Assembly: GCA_011050675.1 (NCBI GenBank)
Contig: DRFI01000027.1
Coordinates: 1-64,000 of the forward strand
Direction: 5' to 3'
Origin: Maribacter sp.
GTDB lineage: Bacteria; Bacteroidota; Bacteroidia; Flavobacteriales; Flavobacteriaceae
DNA length: 64,000 bases
The translations under genes and the position numbers were made by a program. The notes beneath the pieces are model-generated. The model did not search any database and was not told the DNA's origin. It saw only the letters and a list, made by a program, of their open reading frames with translations. Shown here one piece after another: positions 37,456-46,511 of the stretch; within the stretch, counting starts at the first letter, position 1; every line of letters starts with the position of its first letter.

Positions 37456-39786
37456 ATGTCAAAAATTATATTATTTTTAATGCTCTTGGGTTTGAATCTC
37501 TCTTGTTCTGAGCAAGTGAATGATAGTTTAGACCTATCCGATGCAACTATTTTAGTATCGACCGGTATTAAAAATCCTATTCGTGAAACCGCGGAAAATG
37601 TGTTGGTCGAGGAAATAGAAAAACGTACTACAATTAAATTGTCCAAGGCAACCGATTGGAGTTCAAATACTACAATTGCCCTAGTCTTGCAGGGAGATGA
37701 CGATTTTATTGGCAAAAAGGTTCCTCATACGAAAGGCACACATGAATCAGGCATGGCGAAAGAAGGCTATCGTATTCTTCATGAGAAAGATGGAAGTAAA
37801 GATATTTTATGGATTATCGGAGCAGATGCTCGAGGGGTGCTCTACGGTATAGGTAAACTGCTACGGATTGCTGAAATGGAATCCAAACAAATACAAATTG
37901 CCAATGATTTAGATATTGTTTCGGCTCCGGAGTATGAACTTCGTGGACATCAATTTGGATATCGAAATACGGCGAATTCTTGGGATGCTTGGACGGTTGA
38001 ACAATTCGACCAACATTTTCGAGAACAGGTGCTTTTTGGCGCCAATAGTTTTGAAAATATACCTTTTCAAGACCCTTCATCCAGTCCTCATTTTAAAGTG
38101 AATCCACAGGAAATGGAAGTTCGTTTAAGTGAAATATGCGAAAAATATGATGCAGATTATTGGGTTTGGACTCCTGCTCCGCATGATTTAAACATCGCAA
38201 ATGCTCATAAAAAAGGTTTAGAGGAACAAGAAGCATTCTATGCCCGATGCCCTAGATTAGATGGTGTATTTGTTCCTGGTGGTGATCCAGGTGAAAATCA
38301 TCCTGATAAATTAATACCTTACCTCAAAGATTTATCCGTAGTATTAAAAAAATACCATCCCGATGCTGGAATTTGGGTATCTCTTCAAGGTTTCAATGAA
38401 GAGAAAATTTCTTATTTTTTTGAGTATTTGAAATCTGATAATCCCGATTGGTTAAAAGGACTTGTTTATGGGCCAAGTAGTCCGCCTATTGATGTTGAGC
38501 GTGAACTATTACCTGAAAAATATTTGCACCGTTTTTATCCAGATATTACCCATACGGTAAGGTGTCACTATCCAGTGGAGCGATGGGACCAAGCATTTGC
38601 ATTGACCTTAGGGCGAGAACCTTGTAATCCTCAACCACTACAATACACTAAGTTGTTTCAAAAAGATATTGGGTATACCGATGGATTTATTACCTATTCT
38701 GACGGCTCGCATGATGATGTAAATAAAGTAGTTTGGAGTCAATTGGGTTGGAATTCTAAGCAAGATGTACATGATATTATTTTTGAGTATTGCCATTTTT
38801 TCTTCGGACCAGAAGTTGCCGAAGAATCTGCTAAAGGAATTTTTGCTCTTGAACAAAATTGGGTTGGACCAGTTTTAGGTAATAACTTTATTGCTGAAAC
38901 CTTGACGCTTTGGCAAAAGCTAGAAACCCAACACCCCGAGTTAACCGAAAATTGGAGGTGGCAGCAATTGGTAATGCGTGCTTATTACGATGCTTATATA
39001 CAAGAAAGACTTACTTATGAAAAAAGTCTTGAATCGAAAGCCTATGAAATTCTTGCCAACGCCGATACTATAGGGGCAGAAAAAGCTGTAAGTGATGCGC
39101 TTGTTTATCTAGGAAAAGCGGATACCGAGTTGGTGGCTCAAAATTTAAAACAGAAAGTTTTTGACTATGCAGAGGAGCTGTTTCAATCTATAGGAGCGCA
39201 GACAAGTGTATTAAAGTATAATGCCCGTAGTGCAGAACGTGGGGCGATTCTAGACTTTATAGATTATCCTTTAAATAATAGATGGTGGCTAGAAGATGAG
39301 TTTGAAAAGGTTAAGAAACTTGCTACCGAAAAGGAAAAATTGACAAGACTTGAATTTATTAGAACATACGAGTTCCCTGGAGAGGGTAGTTTTTATGATA
39401 ATATTTCTAGTGCCGATGCTAAACATGTAACCTCGGAAACAGATGATGCTATTGACTATTTATGGGAAAATGACGGAGTAAGTAGAAAACGGTTGTCTAC
39501 CCAATTATTTCAGTTTTCTCCAACTTTAGAATACGACGAACTTGAAGCCGATACAAATTATCTTATACGTGTTTCTGGATATGGTGAGGCGCTTTTGCGT
39601 GCTAATGGTCAAAGATTAGAGCCTACTAAATATGAAAAAGGTTTTGAACAATTTAAAGAATTTCCACTTCCGAAAAACCTTATTCAAGATGGAAGATTAA
39701 AAATCACTTTTGATAAACCCGATGAGGAACATTTAAATTGGAGAAAGCAGTCTAGGGTTACCGATGTATGGCTGTTAAAACAGTAG
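37456..39786 (+). CDS. Glycoside-hydrolase-like lipoprotein (GH67/GH20-type domain layout), specificity unknown
   Basis: 776 aa with lipoprotein signal MSKIILFLMLLGLNLSC, so exported. Residues ~25-150 form an alpha/beta domain of the kind preceding the barrel in GH67 alpha-glucuronidases and GH20 hexosaminidases (TILVSTGIKNPIRETAENVLVEEI, GADARGVLYGIGKLLR). Residues ~155-520 look like a TIM barrel with RGHQFGYRNTANSWDAW, FGANSFENIPFQDPSSS, YWVWTPAPHD, DGVFVPGGDPGENHP and GFITYSDGSHDDVNK. A helical part and a C-terminal beta domain follow. Candidate acidic residues lie in GGDPGE and SDGSHDD. I cannot assign it to one CAZy family. It follows the susCD terminator and precedes the ROK kinase by 70 bases. 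Confidence 0.75.
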   Translation: MSKIILFLMLLGLNLSCSEQVNDSLDLSDATILVSTGIKNPIRETAENVLVEEIEKRTTIKLSKATDWSSNTTIALVLQGDDDFIGKKVPHTKGTHESGMAKEGYRILHEKDGSKDILWIIGADARGVLYGIGKLLRIAEMESKQIQIANDLDIVSAPEYELRGHQFGYRNTANSWDAWTVEQFDQHFREQVLFGANSFENIPFQDPSSSPHFKVNPQEMEVRLSEICEKYDADYWVWTPAPHDLNIANAHKKGLEEQEAFYARCPRLDGVFVPGGDPGENHPDKLIPYLKDLSVVLKKYHPDAGIWVSLQGFNEEKISYFFEYLKSDNPDWLKGLVYGPSSPPIDVERELLPEKYLHRFYPDITHTVRCHYPVERWDQAFALTLGREPCNPQPLQYTKLFQKDIGYTDGFITYSDGSHDDVNKVVWSQLGWNSKQDVHDIIFEYCHFFFGPEVAEESAKGIFALEQNWVGPVLGNNFIAETLTLWQKLETQHPELTENWRWQQLVMRAYYDAYIQERLTYEKSLESKAYEILANADTIGAEKAVSDALVYLGKADTELVAQNLKQKVFDYAEELFQSIGAQTSVLKYNARSAERGAILDFIDYPLNNRWWLEDEFEKVKKLATEKEKLTRLEFIRTYEFPGEGSFYDNISSADAKHVTSETDDAIDYLWENDGVSRKRLSTQLFQFSPTLEYDELEADTNYLIRVSGYGEALLRANGQRLEPTKYEKGFEQFKEFPLPKNLIQDGRLKITFDKPDEEHLNWRKQSRVTDVWLLKQ

Positions 39787-39856
39787 CAGGTAATCTTTAA
39801 TATTTTTTTTACTAAATATTTTTTCTTTGTAATTTAAGAATAACACTACGAAATAA

Positions 39857-40840
39857 ATGATAGATCAAACACATTCAAAAGAACCTAAGGCTTTTTATAT
39901 AGGACTTGATATTGGTGGTACCAAATGTGCCATTGTTTTGGGTGATGATAACTTTAAAATTTATAAGAAAGTGTTTTTTAAAACAAAAGTGGAGCGTGGA
40001 CCTGCGGTTATTTTAGATGAATTTAAGCAACATATTTATAGAATTTTCGAAAAATATGATCGTAAAAAATTGGTAAAAATCGGAATAAGTTGTGGCGGCC
40101 CACTTAATTCAAAAATGGGATTAATTAAGTCACCACCAAATTTACCAGGTTGGGATAATATTCCTATCGTTGATATTTTTAAGGAAGAATTTGGGATAGG
40201 TGTAGCTCTTCAAAATGATGCCAATGCATGTGCGCTTGCTGAATGGATGATGGGGTCAGGAGTAGGAACCGAGAATATGATATTTCTAACCTTTGGAACG
40301 GGAATGGGTGCCGGTCTCATACTAAATGGAAAAATATATTCGGGTGCCAGTGACCTTGGGGGTGAAGTGGGGCATCTTCGTTTGTCCGATGATGGACCTA
40401 TAGGTTTTGGCAAGGCAGGGTCTTTTGAAGGTTTCTGTAGTGGTGGGGGTATAGCTCAATTAGCTAAAAATACTATTAAAGATAAATTAGAAAACAATAA
40501 TATCGTCGGGTTTTGCACTTCTCTTGAAGATATTGATGCCATTACAGCAAAATCAGTTTTTACTGCGGCGCTACAAGGCGATCAGATTGCATTAGATATT
40601 GTGAAAATTTCTGCAGAGTACCTCGGCAAAGCTTTGGCCATACTTATCGATACCCTAAATCCTGAATGTATAGTTATTGGTAGTATATATGCTAGAAATG
40701 AAGCCTTGCTAAAACCGTTGGTTTATGATGTACTCGAAAAAGAAACTATTCCTGCAGCGCTTGAAGTGTGTCGCATTTTACCTGCCAAATTAGGCGATAA
40801 AATTGGAGATTATGCTGCGCTAGGTGTGGCTATGCAATAA
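39857..40840 (+). CDS. ROK-family sugar kinase lacking the zinc-binding Cys motif
   Basis: 327 aa. The ATP phosphate loop GLDIGGTKCAIVLG (16-29), SCGGPLNSKMGLIKSPPNLPGW, the catalytic Asp in QNDANACALAEW (about 120) and FGTGMGAGLILNGKIYSGASDLGGEVGHLRL are clear ROK signatures. In most ROK kinases GH is followed by a zinc site of the type CxCGxxGCxE; here the matching stretch is IGFGKAGSFEGFCSG, with only one Cys. The His of the zinc site remains. The protein is cytoplasmic and presumably phosphorylates a hexose or amino sugar brought in by this locus. It is followed at 46 bases by a SIS-domain isomerase, which points to a kinase-isomerase route. Confidence 0.9.
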   Translation: MIDQTHSKEPKAFYIGLDIGGTKCAIVLGDDNFKIYKKVFFKTKVERGPAVILDEFKQHIYRIFEKYDRKKLVKIGISCGGPLNSKMGLIKSPPNLPGWDNIPIVDIFKEEFGIGVALQNDANACALAEWMMGSGVGTENMIFLTFGTGMGAGLILNGKIYSGASDLGGEVGHLRLSDDGPIGFGKAGSFEGFCSGGGIAQLAKNTIKDKLENNNIVGFCTSLEDIDAITAKSVFTAALQGDQIALDIVKISAEYLGKALAILIDTLNPECIVIGSIYARNEALLKPLVYDVLEKETIPAALEVCRILPAKLGDKIGDYAALGVAMQ

Positions 40841-40886
40841 ATAGTAGAACCAAGAAAGAATAGAAATTAACATAAACATCCTTAAG

Positions 40887-41537
40887 GTGAAAGATAAAAA
40901 TGTGAAATTAGAAGGTATCGCTGAAAAATTAATACAACGATATCCTGCGCTTGATACCTGTAAAGAATCGGTAATGAATGCAGGTGCAATTTTGGTCGAA
41001 TGTTATCAAAACGAAGGTAAATTGTTAGTCTGTGGAAACGGAGGAAGTGCTTCCGATTCAGATCATATTGTAGGGGAATTGATGAAAAGTTTTTCCAAGA
41101 AACGTCCGGTTACCATTGAATTTGAAAAAAAAATTAAAGAAAGTTCAAAAGAAAGGGGAGCGATATTAGCTTCGAAATTAGAAAGAGGTTTGGCGGCTAT
41201 CTCATTGAACGCCCATAGTGGTTTAATTTCTGCGATTTCAAATGATATTGGAGGCGATTTTATTTTTGCACAACAAGTGTTGGGCTATGGAATAAAGAAT
41301 GACGTTTTAATTGCCATTAGTACTTCCGGGAATTCTGTTAATGTTTTAGATGCCTGTATTACCGCAAAAGCTTTGGGCATGAAGGTCGTTGGTTTGCTTG
41401 GGGAAACGGGAGGTAAAATCAAATCGTTATGCGATGTAGCGGTATGTGTCCCTGCAATAAGTACTGCAGCAGTACAAGAATTTCATTTGCCAGTATACCA
41501 TGCTCTTTGTATTATGGTCGAAGAGACTTTTTTCTAG
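40887..41537 (+). CDS. SIS-domain sugar-phosphate isomerase, GmhA-like
   Basis: 216 aa from a GTG at 40887 with AAGG immediately upstream. The single SIS domain shows VCGNGGSASDSDHIVGEL (about 48-65) and AISTSGNSVNVLDA (about 142-155), the two phospho-sugar-binding loops, and GGDFIFAQQV and EFHLPVYHALCIMVEE as in the GmhA/DiaA group. Between KSFSKKRP and LAAISLNAH there is an extra segment of about 20 residues rich in Lys and Glu relative to GmhA. GmhA makes heptose phosphate for lipopolysaccharide, but its place here, between a ROK kinase and a transporter, suggests isomerisation of a catabolic sugar phosphate. The product is unknown. Confidence 0.85.
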   Translation: MKDKNVKLEGIAEKLIQRYPALDTCKESVMNAGAILVECYQNEGKLLVCGNGGSASDSDHIVGELMKSFSKKRPVTIEFEKKIKESSKERGAILASKLERGLAAISLNAHSGLISAISNDIGGDFIFAQQVLGYGIKNDVLIAISTSGNSVNVLDACITAKALGMKVVGLLGETGGKIKSLCDVAVCVPAISTAAVQEFHLPVYHALCIMVEETFF

Positions 41538-41562
41538 TATCCATTAAAAAACAATTTAATAA

Positions 41563-42942
41563 ATGCGCACTTTGAAAGTTCCTAGTTCTGTATTAATCAT
41601 GGTATTTTCTTTCATGATAAGTTGTAAAGAACAAGTAGCATATAAAAACAACATAATGACTGAAAAACAAATAACCTTTAATGCAAAAACTCATGCATTG
41701 GATAACAACGATAATTTCTCTCCAGATGGACGTTTTTTGTGTTACGACACCCGACACATGGTGTTCAATACCAATCTTGCCAATTCCAAGTCTGTTGAAA
41801 AAGTAGCCATAGCAAGTGGAGATGAAACAGTTTTGTGGCAACCAAAATCTGTTTCAGGAGAAAATGCCGCACCTGGTGTTGCTGCTGTTTCCTATCATCC
41901 AACAGAAAACAAGGTAATTTTTATTCATGGTCCACAATTGGAAGAAGTTGATGTTAGGGGGTTTTATGATATAAGAAATAGAAATGGAGCTATTGTCAGT
42001 GCCGACGGAAAAGGTGAATTTTCGATTGCGGATTTAAGAGATGTAACCAACGATAGATTAACAGTTTCTGGAGCACAACGTGGTGGTACTCACCGACATG
42101 AATATTCCAGAAATGGGGAACGCATTGGTTTTACCTACGACGACTTTTTACAACCAGACTATGATCGTACCATCGGGTATATGGAAACCAACAATAGCGC
42201 TCCCGAAGGTTTTAGCCATTATTTTGCGGTATTATTAAAACCTCATAAAAAGGGTGAATCTAAACCTGGGGAAATTGAAAAAGCCTATGGTGATTCATGG
42301 GTAGACTCATTGGGTTCAAAACGAGCCTTTATAGGTAAGGTACGAGCTGAAAATGGAGTCGATTATGAGACTTCTCTTTTTGTGGCTCACATACCTAGTT
42401 CTGTTGATATTACTTCGGCTTATTCGGGTGACGCAAATACTTATCCAGAACCTCCAAAAGGGATAGTAATAAAAAGATTGACACATAGTAAAAGCGACGA
42501 GGGTATTGTACGAGGGTCATACTTGGGTAAACAAATAGCTTATTTATCAAAAGATAAAAAAGGCATTTTACAAGTTTTTGTAATTCCTGTTGATGGTTCT
42601 GATATAACCGATGATTTAAAGAAAAGACCTGTACAAATAACAAATTATACCGACGATGCCAGTAATGTGCGTTGGCATCCTTCTGACCAATGGATACTCT
42701 CCATTAGTGATGGAAAGGTTTATGCTAGTTTTGTAGGGAGTACAGACGATTTCGGAAAATCAATTTTATTAACTCCCAGTGATTTAAACCGTGAAGCATT
42801 AGTCGTCTCTCCAGATGGAAAAATGTTGGCTTATAATGTAAATATGCCCCACGCAAGTGAATCAAGAATGATTGACAACAAACAAAATAATGAATATTAC
42901 CAGATATTCATTTTAGATCTTCTAAACACCCTTGCTTTATAA
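41563..42942 (+). CDS. DUF3748 (YidR-like) TolB-type beta-propeller lipoprotein
   Basis: 459 aa with lipoprotein signal (VLIMVFSFMISC). The mature part matches the Escherichia coli YidR family as I remember it: EKQITFNAKTHALDNNDNFSPDGRFLCYDTR near the N-terminus, VAAVSYHPTENKVIFIHGP, RNGAIVSADGKGEF, GGTHRHEYSRNGERIGFTYDD, PPKGIVIKRLTHS and a final SPDGKMLAYN. Repeated strand patterns such as SPDG and WHPSDQW indicate a TolB-like propeller. Relatives of this fold include oligogalacturonate lyases, so an enzymatic or binding role towards a sugar is plausible but unproven. It sits between the SIS isomerase (25 bases) and the MFS carrier (48 bases) in one direction. Confidence 0.85.
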   Translation: MRTLKVPSSVLIMVFSFMISCKEQVAYKNNIMTEKQITFNAKTHALDNNDNFSPDGRFLCYDTRHMVFNTNLANSKSVEKVAIASGDETVLWQPKSVSGENAAPGVAAVSYHPTENKVIFIHGPQLEEVDVRGFYDIRNRNGAIVSADGKGEFSIADLRDVTNDRLTVSGAQRGGTHRHEYSRNGERIGFTYDDFLQPDYDRTIGYMETNNSAPEGFSHYFAVLLKPHKKGESKPGEIEKAYGDSWVDSLGSKRAFIGKVRAENGVDYETSLFVAHIPSSVDITSAYSGDANTYPEPPKGIVIKRLTHSKSDEGIVRGSYLGKQIAYLSKDKKGILQVFVIPVDGSDITDDLKKRPVQITNYTDDASNVRWHPSDQWILSISDGKVYASFVGSTDDFGKSILLTPSDLNREALVVSPDGKMLAYNVNMPHASESRMIDNKQNNEYYQIFILDLLNTLAL

Positions 42943-42990
42943 AAAAAACCCAATGGGTAAAAAACGGAATAACAACTTAAATCTAAAATA

Positions 42991-44223
42991 TTGAATAATA
43001 CTACTCATACCAACAAGTACAGGGGTGCTTTTGCCCTTATGACAACACTTTTCTTTATTTGGGGAATTATTGTCTCTCTTAATGATATTTTAATTCCCCA
43101 TTTCAAAGGCTTGTTCAATATGAGCTACACAGAAACGATGTTAATACAGTTCTGTTTCTTTGGGGCATACTTCTTAATGGCGATTCCGGCAAGTTTACTA
43201 ATAGAGCGTATCGGTTATAAAAAAGGTATTTCTGCTGGATTGATTACAATTGGTTTGGGAGCTCTATTATTTTTACCTGCTTCATGGTCTGTTTCGTACC
43301 CGTTATTTTTATTCGGTTTGTTTACAATGGCTACAGGTAGTGTAATTCTTCAAGTAGTAGCTAACCCATATGTTATTATTTTAGGGAATCCTGAAACTGC
43401 TTCTAGTCGATTGAATCTAGCACAAGGCATTAATTCTTTAGCAACTACTCTTGCACCTTTAGCAGGTGGTTTTTTAATACTGGGGAACTATAATTCTCCA
43501 AAGGAGGCAGCGGCAGCTGTAGAAGGTCCGTACGTATGCTTGGCTATTTTTGCCTTTTTGATAGCCATTGTTTTCTTTTTTCTAAAATTGCCAAAAGTAT
43601 TGGAAACTGATGGTATGAAGGTGAAAGGAAATGTTTTAAAATTTCGACAGTTGCGATTAGGTGCTATTGCCTTAATGCTCTATGTAGGTGCTGAAGTGGC
43701 TATTGGTAGTTTTATTGTAAACTTCTTGGGAGAAGCAAATATTGCTGGTTTTGCTGAGAAAAAAGCTGCTACTTATATTCCACTGTATTGGGGAGGTTTG
43801 ATGATAGGTCGTTTTCTTGGTGCTGCCATTCTGCAAAAAGCGAGCGCTCAAAAAGTGTTATGCTTCTCAGCTTTAGCTTCTGTAGTATTACTGGCTGTAA
43901 CCATATTAACAGATGGTTATGTAGCTATGTGGGCGATGTTGGCTGTTGGGCTTTTTAACTCGATAATGTGGTCTAATATATTTACATTGGCAGTAAATGG
44001 ACTTGGGAAATACACAAATAAAGCTGCAGGTATTTTGGTGATGGCACCCGTTGGTGGAGCTATTTTGCCATTATTACAGGGAGTGTTGGCCGATATGCCT
44101 GCTGTAGGTCTTCATCTTTCTTATGTAATACCATTATCGTGCTACGCATTTATCATTTATTATGCGCTTTACGGATACAAACCCGGGGCTAATGAATTAG
44201 CTCAAGTAGAAGCAAACAATTAA
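42991..44223 (+). CDS. FucP-type MFS sugar transporter
   Basis: 410 aa, about 12 transmembrane helices. The sequence FFIWGIIVSLNDILIPHFKGLFNMSYTETMLIQFCFFGAYF and VANPYVIILGNPETASSRLNLAQGINSLATTLAP are typical of the FHS (fucose-hexose-symport) group that includes FucP and GluP. It should import a monosaccharide with protons across the inner membrane; fucose, glucose, galactose, mannose or an N-acetyl hexosamine are possible. The start is TTG at 42991, with no better ATG in front of the charged N-terminus. It is the last gene of the plus-strand operon, followed by a long hairpin terminator shared with the convergent gene. Confidence 0.92.
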   Translation: MNNTTHTNKYRGAFALMTTLFFIWGIIVSLNDILIPHFKGLFNMSYTETMLIQFCFFGAYFLMAIPASLLIERIGYKKGISAGLITIGLGALLFLPASWSVSYPLFLFGLFTMATGSVILQVVANPYVIILGNPETASSRLNLAQGINSLATTLAPLAGGFLILGNYNSPKEAAAAVEGPYVCLAIFAFLIAIVFFFLKLPKVLETDGMKVKGNVLKFRQLRLGAIALMLYVGAEVAIGSFIVNFLGEANIAGFAEKKAATYIPLYWGGLMIGRFLGAAILQKASAQKVLCFSALASVVLLAVTILTDGYVAMWAMLAVGLFNSIMWSNIFTLAVNGLGKYTNKAAGILVMAPVGGAILPLLQGVLADMPAVGLHLSYVIPLSCYAFIIYYALYGYKPGANELAQVEANN

Positions 44224-44242
44224 TATGTTTTATACAATATGA

Positions 44243-44302
44243 AGCGCCTGTTTAAAATTTAATTTTCCAATAAAACGGAAGATTAGATTTTAAACAGGCG
44301 CT
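44243..44302. terminator. Long bidirectional terminator hairpin
   Basis: A perfect 16-bp stem (AGCGCCTGTTTAAAAT with its complement at 44287-44302) encloses a second 8-bp stem (AATTTTCC/GGAAGATT with one G-T pair). It lies between the convergent MFS and propeller genes and is followed by a T run on the plus strand. Confidence 0.9.
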
Positions 44303-44327
44303 ATTTTTTAATGCCTTTCGATTTATT

Positions 44328-46457
44328 CTATTGAGGAATTAAATCATGATACTTCGCGAAGTAATAGGGCAAAAGATAAAAAGTGCCTTCGTGCTCTGAA
44401 TAGCCATTTCCTTCTGAATCGTGAAGGTCAAAAGCATCTCTGTCTAATCGAACATGTCCGCGTTCATCAATAGGCAGTGCATAAGAATCCACCCCCCACC
44501 CCATATCAGTTTTCTGAGCGGGTGTAGTATCGAAAAGTATATCAAGACGATGGGTATTGTCCATTTCGTATCCAATAAGATCTAAGGGGATACGTTGTAA
44601 GGTTTCCTTTATGTATTTGGTATCAAGACTACTTTTACCATAGCGATCAATAACTGATTGTGCAAATAAGGGATTTTCTTTAAAAAGTTCACTTGTATTA
44701 AAATAACCTTCGTTTACTTTTTTCGTAAAAGAATTCGCTAATGCTCCATAAAGTCCATCCCAAAAAGCATTTTTTTGTTTGCTAATATTTAACCAAGCAT
44801 ATTCTAGAGAAAGACGATACATCATTAAAAGTTCTGGGTCTTTTTCATAATTAATCAATCCATAAAAGCTCATTAATCCAAGATTGTTATCCCATGGCAC
44901 TACATTTTCAGGTGGAAAAAATTCTTTAGGATGCATGGCATTGATGTGGTAATTTTCTTCATCACGTAGCATTTTTGCTACTTCGTCATATTTAGGGTTT
45001 TCGGTGACATGACTGGCAACATTAAGAAAAGAAAGCATCATCATAGAATTCAACCCACGTTGGTCCCATCCCCAAATAGAGTTAAAATAATCAGGATCAA
45101 AACTGCCCCAACGTGTAGGCATACCATCGTAATCTACCAATTTAAAACTATTACGAATAAGGTGGTCGGTAACATCGGCTACTACTTGTTTTACAGCGGT
45201 TTTCTCTTCTTCGGTTTCAGCAACTAAATCGTAGTAAATTCCATAATAAAAGTAATGCCCTGCCAATTCATCAGAGCTGGTATCACATTTCCATCGGTAT
45301 TTTCCATCTTCGCTTAACGGAAATCTGGGATAGATATCTTTCCAAAACGGATCATTTTTTTGATTTCTTTTATTGTATTCCTGGCTGTACTGCTCGTTTA
45401 CCGGTTCATGCCAATCAACAGGAATGATAACACGAGCAGGGAAACCAGGTACAGATGTAATATCAACCAACCACTTTACGGCCTCAAAACTTCTATCTGC
45501 TATTTCTTTTGCTTCTTTATCTCCTGTAATAGAATAGCGAAAAGCTTGGGCTGCGCCATACATCGCAGTATATTGACCATCATTATCTGAAATGGCAAGT
45601 TCGTAACTGTCAATATTATATTGCTCATTTAAATGATTTTGACAAATGAAACCCATTCTATTATGTCTTTCCTCCGTCTGTTGGGTAAAATAGGATGCCT
45701 TTTCTTCATAGGTCATTTCCTTAGAAATTATTTGGCCAATACCATTATCAGTAGCAACCCAAGCGGTACCATCTTTATCTACAGCAATATCGTTTACTTT
45801 ATTATCAGGTAACCAACGTCTTGAAGTACGATAGTAGAAATAATCATTTTCAGCCCTTATGGCACCATTTTCTGTACCGAACCACACTTCACCATTTGGT
45901 CCGGCAGTAGCACAAGTAAACTGGTTATAAGGCACACCTTCTTTGCCTGTAAACAACTGCCATGTTCCATTGGTATTTTTACCAATACCTTCTTTAGATC
46001 CAAACCATAGATTGCCATTTGAATCTATTACAAGGGCAGACACATTTTTTAATGCCCAGCTATAGTTTTCATCGGCAGGTAATATCTGTTCCCATTTTTT
46101 GTTTTTGACTTTAATGAATAAACCATTTTCACAACCAATATATGTTCGACCTGCATAACTTACTTGGGAAAGTACCTTACCCGAATTCATCGGCAAATTT
46201 TTAAAGTGAGATACCGATTGTTCATTGTAGGTACTACTCGATTTTGCCCATTCATTTCCGTTCCATTGATAAGTATCTTCCGAAGCTATTGCTAAGGGTG
46301 CATTGTTATAAATCTTCATTTTATCAATAGCACCTTTTGGGAGACCTTGTTCGCTATTGTGTATGACCGCAACATCTTGTCTGAATTTGTTTTCTTCCCC
46401 AATTGGTTTAAATGAAGATTGAAGTAACACTATAATTAGTAGTAAAATGGCCCTCAT
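44328..46457 (-). CDS. Exported beta-propeller plus (alpha/alpha)-toroid protein, paralog A
   Basis: 709 aa with a signal peptide (MRAILLLIIVLLQSSF). Residues ~25-275 show repeats typical of two-component-regulator-type propellers (DSNGNLWFGSKEGIG, PNGEVWFGTENGAI, DKDGTAWVATDNGIG). Residues ~285-709 are a helical domain like the (alpha/alpha) barrels of glycosidases and lyases. Motifs shared with paralog B are SDNDGQYTAMY, VPGFPAR, DTSSDELAGH, RWGSFDPDYFNS, and a GTFYLLPYYFAKYH C-terminus. No DNA-binding or kinase domain is present, so it is not a sensor kinase. An uncharacterised polysaccharide-active enzyme is my best guess. It is 54 bases downstream of paralog B. Confidence 0.8.
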   Translation of the reverse strand: MRAILLLIIVLLQSSFKPIGEENKFRQDVAVIHNSEQGLPKGAIDKMKIYNNAPLAIASEDTYQWNGNEWAKSSSTYNEQSVSHFKNLPMNSGKVLSQVSYAGRTYIGCENGLFIKVKNKKWEQILPADENYSWALKNVSALVIDSNGNLWFGSKEGIGKNTNGTWQLFTGKEGVPYNQFTCATAGPNGEVWFGTENGAIRAENDYFYYRTSRRWLPDNKVNDIAVDKDGTAWVATDNGIGQIISKEMTYEEKASYFTQQTEERHNRMGFICQNHLNEQYNIDSYELAISDNDGQYTAMYGAAQAFRYSITGDKEAKEIADRSFEAVKWLVDITSVPGFPARVIIPVDWHEPVNEQYSQEYNKRNQKNDPFWKDIYPRFPLSEDGKYRWKCDTSSDELAGHYFYYGIYYDLVAETEEEKTAVKQVVADVTDHLIRNSFKLVDYDGMPTRWGSFDPDYFNSIWGWDQRGLNSMMMLSFLNVASHVTENPKYDEVAKMLRDEENYHINAMHPKEFFPPENVVPWDNNLGLMSFYGLINYEKDPELLMMYRLSLEYAWLNISKQKNAFWDGLYGALANSFTKKVNEGYFNTSELFKENPLFAQSVIDRYGKSSLDTKYIKETLQRIPLDLIGYEMDNTHRLDILFDTTPAQKTDMGWGVDSYALPIDERGHVRLDRDAFDLHDSEGNGYSEHEGTFYLLPYYFAKYHDLIPQ

Positions 46458-46511
46458 AATATATTAGATTGAATGATTTGCTTTCTTTTGAATACCCTTG
46501 AAATCTTACTT

